Below the pieces are notes generated by a model. The model searched no databases, was not told the DNA's origin, and worked only from the letters and a program-made list of their open reading frames with translations. Of a stretch of 64,000 nucleotides of DNA, positions 59,791 through 64,000 are shown piece by piece. The translations under genes and the position numbers were made by a program. Numbering within the stretch: position 1 is the stretch's first letter; each line of letters begins with the position of its first letter. Source of the stretch: Xanthomarina sp035306605 (GTDB taxonomy: Bacteria > Bacteroidota > Bacteroidia > Flavobacteriales > Flavobacteriaceae); the NCBI GenBank assembly GCA_035306605.1, contig DATGNR010000042.1; one strand, given 5' to 3'.

Positions 59791-60627
59791 TTATTCGTTC
59801 GTTGACATTAGGGCAAAAAACTTGTTGATGTTTGGTAGAATAATAATTCTAGTACGTCTGTTTTTAGCACGGTTATCTTTAGAATCGTTATCTACTAAAG
59901 GCTGATAGAAGCTTCTTCCGGCTGCAATCAATTTTTCAGGTGCCACATTGAAATCGTTTTGTAATTTTTTAACTACAGAGGTAGCACGTAATACACTTAA
60001 ATCCCAGTTATCCTTTACTGAAGCAGTTGGAAGCATTAATTTGTTGTCGGTATGACCTTCAACCATCACGTCTAAACTTTCTTCAGAATTAATAACATCG
60101 GCAATTTTTTGTAAAATATTGTTTGCTTTATTACTTACACGGTAGCTTCCAGAGTTGAATAACATTTTATCGGAAATTGAAATCATTACCACTGTTTCAT
60201 TAATATCAATGGCAATATCTTCATCTTCATTCATGTTAGATGTATCCATCGATTTACGTAAATTGTAACCAACGGCTAAGTTCATAGAATCCTTAAGGGT
60301 TTTGGCTTGAGCCAAATCCTCTTGATTTACATGTTGTAAAGTGGCGTTCATTTGTTTTCTAACATCGTTAGAGATTACGATATCGTCTCCAACAACCACT
60401 ATTTTCGCATCGTTTTCTTCCGTTAGGGAGTTTATTTTATTGTTGTACGTATTGATTCTGGCTTGAATTTCATCGAATTTAGCTTCTAAATCCTCTTTTT
60501 CTACTTGGGTTTTCTGAAGTTGGCTTCTAATTTCACCATTTTCTTGTTCAAGTGCTACATATTTCTTTTTTGAAACACATGCAGACATTAAAATTACTGT
60601 AAGTAGTAAGATTGATAATTTTCTCAT
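59791..60627 (-). CDS. OmpA-family peptidoglycan-binding lipoprotein
   Basis: The 278-residue protein has a lipoprotein signal (LLLTVILMSACVSKKK, Cys17). A coiled-coil region follows (residues 25-75), and then an OmpA C-terminal domain at about residues 150-275. In that domain VMVEGHTDNKLMLPTASVKDNWDLSVLRATSVV is the NxD/R peptidoglycan-binding region. The middle segment IDINETVVMISISDKMLFNSGSY starts the domain. It should be anchored in the outer membrane by lipid and bind the wall through its C-terminus. Its transcript ends at the shared hairpin near 59740. Confidence 0.93.
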   Translation of the reverse strand: MRKLSILLLTVILMSACVSKKKYVALEQENGEIRSQLQKTQVEKEDLEAKFDEIQARINTYNNKINSLTEENDAKIVVVGDDIVISNDVRKQMNATLQHVNQEDLAQAKTLKDSMNLAVGYNLRKSMDTSNMNEDEDIAIDINETVVMISISDKMLFNSGSYRVSNKANNILQKIADVINSEESLDVMVEGHTDNKLMLPTASVKDNWDLSVLRATSVVKKLQNDFNVAPEKLIAAGRSFYQPLVDNDSKDNRAKNRRTRIIILPNINKFFALMSTNE

Positions 60628-60796
60628 AATCTCTGTTTATTGTTTTGGGTTATATTATATATGTACGAAGCTAGGAGCGTGGTAGATGTTTTACAAGTTG
60701 ATTTTATACTTTTTTTAACAGTATTTCTCTGCTAAAATTTTCTATAATCTTGTTGTTTGTGTAGATTAAATACTTGGTCTATAAACTTTTAAACAG

Positions 60797-60834
60797 AGAT
60801 GTTTTTATTTTATTCCGAAAATAAAAAACCATCT
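60797..60834 (-). terminator. Weak AT-rich hairpin downstream of the DUF1853 gene
   Basis: AGATG with TTTTTATTTT (60797-60811) is nearly complementary to AAAATAAAAA and CATCT (60819-60834). It lacks a clean T tract, so terminator function is uncertain. Confidence 0.4.
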
Positions 60835-60846
60835 ATTTATAAGCTC

Positions 60847-61653
60847 TTACCACCAAAGGACAAAGCATTTTGATAGTTCGCCATTGTTTTGTTTGATCCA
60901 AACTAGAGGAGAGGTTTTGTCTTCTAATATGGGGTTTAGCGCTTCCATAAAGGTCTCGTAAAGGAGCCAATCTACTTGAGGGTGAGGCTCTAATAACCAG
61001 TTTTCTTTTCTAGGAATATAGAATTTACTGGTTTTGAATTGTGGTAAAAGTTCTTTCTTGATGGAATGTCCGACTACGCAAGCAGGATTCAGGAGGGTGA
61101 ACGCAGGCTTGGGTTTATTATATGGGACAAATAATTGTGCTTTAAAAATAACTTGTTGTTGTATTTCGGCTGCATTTAAATTAAACTTCTCTAGGTATTT
61201 GGAAGTTTCAGGATGATAGAGAAGTGGTAACTGTTTGTTTTTTAGCTTGTCTAGCTTTTGTATGAGACTATCTTGTTTATTTGGACCAATCCAGCGAAGT
61301 AATTCTGTGGTTTCTACAGAGTCATCAAAGACATAGAATTTGTAGATAATTTCTAGATGTACCGGTTTATTCGCTATTAAAACTAAGGCATCCATTTCGC
61401 CTAAAGTGTGTTTTTCTTGTTGGATTTGCAGGTTTGTTCCTAAGATGGAAACCTGAGGTTCCTGCATTAAATGGTAAAATAGAAACTGTTCTACACGTTT
61501 ACCCAAACGGATGTTTTTGGGTAGTTCTTGGTTGAATTTGATGCCTGTTGGTTTTGATAAAACCGATTGTTGAAGATTATAAACTGAGTTTTCCATCCAG
61601 AGATTTGGTGTATTTATAGCTCCATGGAATTGTTCGTTTATTATGTTATGCAT
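60847..61653 (-). CDS. DUF1853 family protein
   Basis: The 268-residue cytoplasmic protein matches DUF1853 along its length: RLGKRVEQFLFYHLMQ near residue 50, HTLGEMDALVLIANKPVHLEIIYKFYVFD near 83 (the most conserved block, with a nuclease-like E...D...ExxYK pattern), and WIGPNKQDSLIQKLDKLKNKQLPLL near 121. The pattern resembles PD-(D/E)XK-type folds, but catalytic function is unproven. The C-terminus WLLYETFMEALNPIL is also family-like. It is solitary, followed by a repeat-bearing gene-poor patch. Confidence 0.88.
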   Translation of the reverse strand: MHNIINEQFHGAINTPNLWMENSVYNLQQSVLSKPTGIKFNQELPKNIRLGKRVEQFLFYHLMQEPQVSILGTNLQIQQEKHTLGEMDALVLIANKPVHLEIIYKFYVFDDSVETTELLRWIGPNKQDSLIQKLDKLKNKQLPLLYHPETSKYLEKFNLNAAEIQQQVIFKAQLFVPYNKPKPAFTLLNPACVVGHSIKKELLPQFKTSKFYIPRKENWLLEPHPQVDWLLYETFMEALNPILEDKTSPLVWIKQNNGELSKCFVLWW

Positions 61654-61915
61654 GAGAAGGCTTATTAGTTGATATCGGTATGAGTAATCAAAGATATAAA
61701 ACCAATCATAAAGCTATCTAGGGTAAGAGTTAAATATCCTATTTTACATAATATAAATTATAGAACAATTGAGTCTTTATCGAGAGGTCGGTTTTTTATG
61801 TTAGTTTGGTTGGTTTCTACTTGAGTGTGATTTGGCCTTATCAACTTATTCATTTTTCAGGTATTATTGTACGGCTTATAATTTACGTATTCTGAATTAA
61901 GATGCGTGAATTTTT

Positions 61916-61935
61916 AAATACGCGATTTATGAGAC
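61916..61935 (+). repeat. Direct-repeat copy 1, AAATACGCGATTTATGAGAC
   Basis: Matches the copy at 62074-62093 at 18 of 20 bases. Both begin in AT-rich sequence and read on into similar downstream bases (a CATTT word about 25 bases after the repeat start). Confidence 0.6.
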
Positions 61936-62031
61936 AGTTCATTTATTGCTTCCAGAGAGAAACTTAATATCCAAATTTTAGGAATTTAACGTGGTTGCTA
62001 TTTTAGTATGGCATATTCCAGATTTATATGC

Positions 62032-62051
62032 GTCTCATATTTTGCATATTC
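62032..62051 (-). repeat. Inverted copy of the same 20-mer
   Basis: GTCTCATATTTTGCATATTC matches the reverse complement of the 62074 copy at 15 of 20 bases, separated from it by 22 bases, so the two can fold as a hairpin. Confidence 0.45.
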
Positions 62052-62073
62052 TGTAGTTTGTCCATTAAAAATT

Positions 62074-62093
62074 AAATATGCGATTTATGAGGC
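62074..62093 (+). repeat. Direct-repeat copy 2, AAATATGCGATTTATGAGGC
   Basis: Second full copy of the 20-mer first seen at 61916; differences are two transitions. Confidence 0.6.
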
Positions 62094-62269
62094 TTTGCCA
62101 TTTCATGGTAATTATATTGGCGATTCGTATATATAAAGTTACTTTGTTGATGCCTTGTGTATGCCATGACTTTAAGTTATGGTATATACGGCTTTTACAT
62201 AAGGTTAGCATGGCTTTACTACGGAGTATCTACGAGGGAACCCTTGATAAGCTGATTGTTTATAAGGGT

Positions 62270-63064
62270 TTAAAGCAGGTTGATGCACTGCATAATCCGC
62301 GTATTTTTATAGCTGTACCAATTAGAGCCTTCTTGTTTTAGGTACTGGAATCCGAACCAAACCACTAGAGAAACATGTGTAGAAACTTGTCTTTTTACAG
62401 GCGTTTTCAGTTGGATTTGAAGATTTGTATGTTCTATTTTACATAATAATGGCTCTGTATTTTGGCTGATACCTAAGGCATTTTGCTTAGCAGCCACTGG
62501 TTTGTAGGCCTTATGATCTGGACGGCATTTATAATTAGACACCATAGAAAGTGCTGCTGTTAGCTGAAAATGTGTGGCTGTTTTTGGTTTTTTCAGAAGA
62601 TGGATTTCAGAGCTTTTTGGGATGGTTATGGTAATAAAACGTCTGTTTTTATGGCTTGTAACCCCTGGTATTGGTGTGTATATTTGTTCCAATTTACGTT
62701 GATTGTGGAGTTGGAAGCCAATTAGGGCTTGGGGGTAGTTTGTTAGTATGGCGTCTCTTTTTCCGTGAGTTCCACTCCCCTCTTTGATGATTTTATAGCA
62801 TACGCCAGTTAAGCGGCTTGCCATAGTAGTATCTTGAAAGTCTTTTGCTGTTTTTAAAATGCCTGTTCTAATGGCTTTTGACCATTTAGATGCCATACCA
62901 AACTCCTGGTTGTTTGCTTTTATATGCGCATAAGCAGGATCTGTTAGGATGCGTTTTTTAGAAGGTCCAGAAGCCACACGGGATAGATACTTTCCATTAA
63001 GTGGATAATATGTGATTCCATTTAAAGTACCATGAATTTTTATGATTCCTTTTTGCTTAGGCAT
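62270..63064 (-). CDS. Bacteroidota-specific protein of unknown function
   Basis: The 264-residue protein has no signal peptide or membrane segment. Its N-terminus MPKQKGIIKIHGTLNGITYYPLNGKYLSR, and SGPSKKRILTDPAYAHIKANNQEFG, match a family common in Bacteroidota (ARQxGIxKLEGTxGxxxFYxxxGxxLxRxxxGPS... with ExxEFG). I know no function for it. A central region is basic, and WFGFQYLKQEGSNWYSYKN near the end resembles the family's last strand pair. Its codon and amino-acid makeup (many Lys, Thr, Gln, His) differs from the housekeeping genes around it, and it lies in the repeat-bearing patch, so horizontal gain is plausible. Confidence 0.7.
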   Translation of the reverse strand: MPKQKGIIKIHGTLNGITYYPLNGKYLSRVASGPSKKRILTDPAYAHIKANNQEFGMASKWSKAIRTGILKTAKDFQDTTMASRLTGVCYKIIKEGSGTHGKRDAILTNYPQALIGFQLHNQRKLEQIYTPIPGVTSHKNRRFITITIPKSSEIHLLKKPKTATHFQLTAALSMVSNYKCRPDHKAYKPVAAKQNALGISQNTEPLLCKIEHTNLQIQLKTPVKRQVSTHVSLVVWFGFQYLKQEGSNWYSYKNTRIMQCINLL

Positions 63065-63265
63065 TTGATTTTTAAGTGTTTGATTAAGACTAAGATAATA
63101 AAAAAATTGTGATGTAAAAAATACGTGAATTAAGATATTTTTGGATGCACCTGTTGTCTAGCTATTCGAAGATAAGGGTGGTCCTCCCCTATTGTTTTCA
63201 AGCTAATTTTTGTTCCGGTTTGTGAGATTTTGATTTCTAAATACTAGAAAATATAGATGGTAAAT
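63065..63265. other. Intergenic patch with a GC-rich island
   Basis: No reading frame is convincing. A short GC-rich near-palindrome, AGGGTGGTCCTCCCCT (63175-63190), stands out in an otherwise AT-rich stretch; I can give no role. Confidence 0.3.
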
Positions 63266-63293
63266 AAAAAAGCTTAAATATTCATTTAAGCTT
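63266..63293 (-). terminator. Intrinsic terminator of the yebC/broken-gene transcript
   Basis: AAGCTTAAAT and ATTTAAGCTT form a perfect 10-bp stem around ATTC. On the minus strand it is followed by TTTTTTATTT. It lies about 73 bases downstream of the end of the broken gene at 63366. Confidence 0.8.
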
Positions 63294-63365
63294 GGAATGG
63301 TACAGTAAAAACTTAATGGGGAAAAGAGTTGTTTTTTTCTCAGTTGTTTGATAGCGGTTCGGGCT

Positions 63366-63874
63366 TTATTTTACTGAAACTATGGTTGTTATATAGATGT
63401 AGTAATTAATACAATGTAATAATGCTAAAACCAAAATATCTTTATTTCTGAAACTTTCTAATATATCAGTTGTTCTAATTGAGTACTTATAGTTAAGATT
63501 ATCTAGTTTGTATCCATTTCGGCAACTAACAACTCTTTCTTTTCGGAGTCAGTCAGTATAAATTTGTTGCTTGAAAATCCTTTTGTGCGAAGTGAATAGC
63601 TCTTTTCTGAATCCTAAAAAAAGGTTTTTATCAGAATTCCACTCCAACCTAGTTTAAACTCTAATATAGTTTTTTCACCATCCTTTAATTCAATTTTAGA
63701 ATTCCAAATTCCTTTTGGTTTCATATGAAACGTATCGCCGTTGGCTAGCTTAATTTCAGCATTAGAAGCATACCATTTTTTATAGATTAATTCTCGAATT
63801 TTTTCATTGTCAGAATTCAGATAAAAGGTAAGTGAGTATGTTGAATTTATATTCCAAAGAAGGATTGGAAACAC
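63366..63874 (-). pseudogene. Broken gene downstream of yebC: nonsense codon plus frameshift
   Basis: An 86-residue first part (from GTG at 63874) ends IKTFF then TAG at 63614-63616. The same frame continues directly after that stop with gene-like sequence DSEKSYSLRTKGFSSNKFIL and onward, to a TAG at 63503. One base of frame change there opens KLDNLNYKYSIRTTDILESF and onward, ending ITTIVSVK at 63366. Total span is 509 bases, close to a normal gene of about 168 codons. The pieces read like one flavobacterial hypothetical family (LTFYLNSDNEKIRELIYKKWY at the start). It therefore looks like a recently inactivated gene, four bases from the yebC stop and ended by the hairpin at 63266. Sequencing error is the main alternative. 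Confidence 0.75.
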
Positions 63875-63877
63875 TAT

Positions 63878-64000
63878 TTACATTTCGCCTTCCATAGCGG
63901 CAATCAATTCATCGGTGATTTCTAGGTTGTGATATACTTTTTGCACATCATCATCATCTTCAAACTGCTCTTCTAGATCCAATATCTTCTTTGCATCGTC
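63878..64000 (-). CDS. yebC: YebC/PmpR-family transcriptional regulator, 3' end only
   Basis: Only the last 40 codons are inside the window; the frame is open at base 64000 and ends with TAA at 63878-63880. The translated tail DDDDVQKVYHNLEITDELIA is the highly conserved C-terminal signature of YebC/TACO1 proteins. Those proteins act as transcriptional regulators or, in some species, help ribosomes through polyproline stretches. The gene extends past the end of the window. The broken gene at 63366-63874 lies four bases downstream on the same strand. Confidence 0.9.
   Translation of the reverse strand, partial: DDAKKILDLEEQFEDDDDVQKVYHNLEITDELIAAMEGEM

Larger units (their letters stand above)
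61654..62269. other. Gene-poor patch with repeated 20-mers
   Basis: More than 600 bases between the DUF1853 gene and the 62.3 kb hypothetical gene have no credible reading frame. They contain the repeats described separately (61916, 62032, 62074) and an RNA-type hairpin at 62160-62186. The TATGCCATGAC arm pairs with GTTATGGTATA over 11 positions including two G-U pairs. Confidence 0.5.

Noticed and set aside
62078..62341. Plus-strand frame of about 87 codons beginning MRFMRLCHFMV
   Set aside because: It starts inside the 20-mer repeat and runs antisense into the C-terminus of the 62.3 kb gene. Its composition is odd (many Met, Cys and Leu) and it shows no family motif; it is most likely a chance frame.
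1..64000. CRISPR arrays, toxin-antitoxin pairs, prophage, transposases, tRNA or rRNA genes
   Set aside because: No regular spacer-repeat array, no integrase or transposase motifs, and no cloverleaf or rRNA sequence were seen. The XRE gene is not paired with a toxin.

Overview
The window comes from an AT-rich marine-type Bacteroidota genome, almost certainly family Flavobacteriaceae. The evidence is a type IX secretion C-terminal tail on a leucine-rich-repeat protein, a fused E1 alpha/beta 2-oxoacid dehydrogenase, bacillithiol synthesis (BshA), a 'RAGLF' type GH109 leader, many short lipoprotein signals, near absence of Shine-Dalgarno sequences, and promoter elements of the TAnnTTTG type. I see no rRNA, tRNA, CRISPR array, prophage or insertion sequence, so this is mostly core chromosome with a few decaying or lineage-specific patches.

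Layout. 0-5 kb: the tail of a TamB-like envelope protein, then glycolysis (pfkA, gapA), a BadF-type amino-sugar kinase coupled to methylglyoxal synthase. 5-10 kb: GMP reductase, a methyltransferase, RidA and an LptD-like outer-membrane protein, all but the methyltransferase on the minus strand. 10-15.5 kb: a plus-strand run of N-acetylmuramoyl-L-alanine amidase, MlaD-like protein, two cysteine-rich Fe-S reductase subunits flanking a HAD protein, and a small conserved protein. 15.5-18 kb: an XRE regulator divergent from an M14 carboxypeptidase, with repeated palindromes between them, then an Lrp regulator. 18-24 kb: small housekeeping genes, an MscS channel, a secreted LRR protein and a cold-shock-domain gene with a structured leader. 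24.8-32.8 kb: amino-sugar and wall-related genes (GH3-serine hydrolase fusion, BshA, GH109, sugar kinase plus nucleotidyltransferase). 33-39.4 kb: a large FAD/Fe-S dehydrogenase, chorismate synthase, a dicarboxylate symporter and a sulfurtransferase. 39.6-47.8 kb: RarD, MutS2 without an Smr domain, YfcC transporter, uracil-DNA glycosylase. 47.9-51 kb: a tight minus-strand operon of SUI1, DUF1835, nucleoside phosphorylase and an orphan cytoplasmic NMT1/Ca3427-like binding protein. 52-61.7 kb: E1 dehydrogenase, dipeptidase, 3D-domain lipoprotein, pseudouridine synthase, helicase, OmpA protein. 56.0-56.4 kb holds very small and apparently frameshifted reading frames. 61.7-64 kb is a non-core patch with repeated 20-mers, an unknown Bacteroidota family gene, a broken gene with a nonsense codon and a frameshift, and the 3' end of yebC.

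How the genes work together. Two amino-sugar salvage branches are visible: a 6-kinase-type BadF protein beside glycolysis, and a 1-kinase plus uridylyltransferase pair facing a GH109 glycosidase. Envelope construction is represented by TamB, LptD-like, MlaD, amidase, OmpA and 3D proteins. The clearest unexplained regulatory structure is the XRE/M14 divergent promoter. The most interesting unexplained sequence is the tiny-ORF cluster at 56.0-56.4 kb. I do not see a complete new defence or mobile system in this window.
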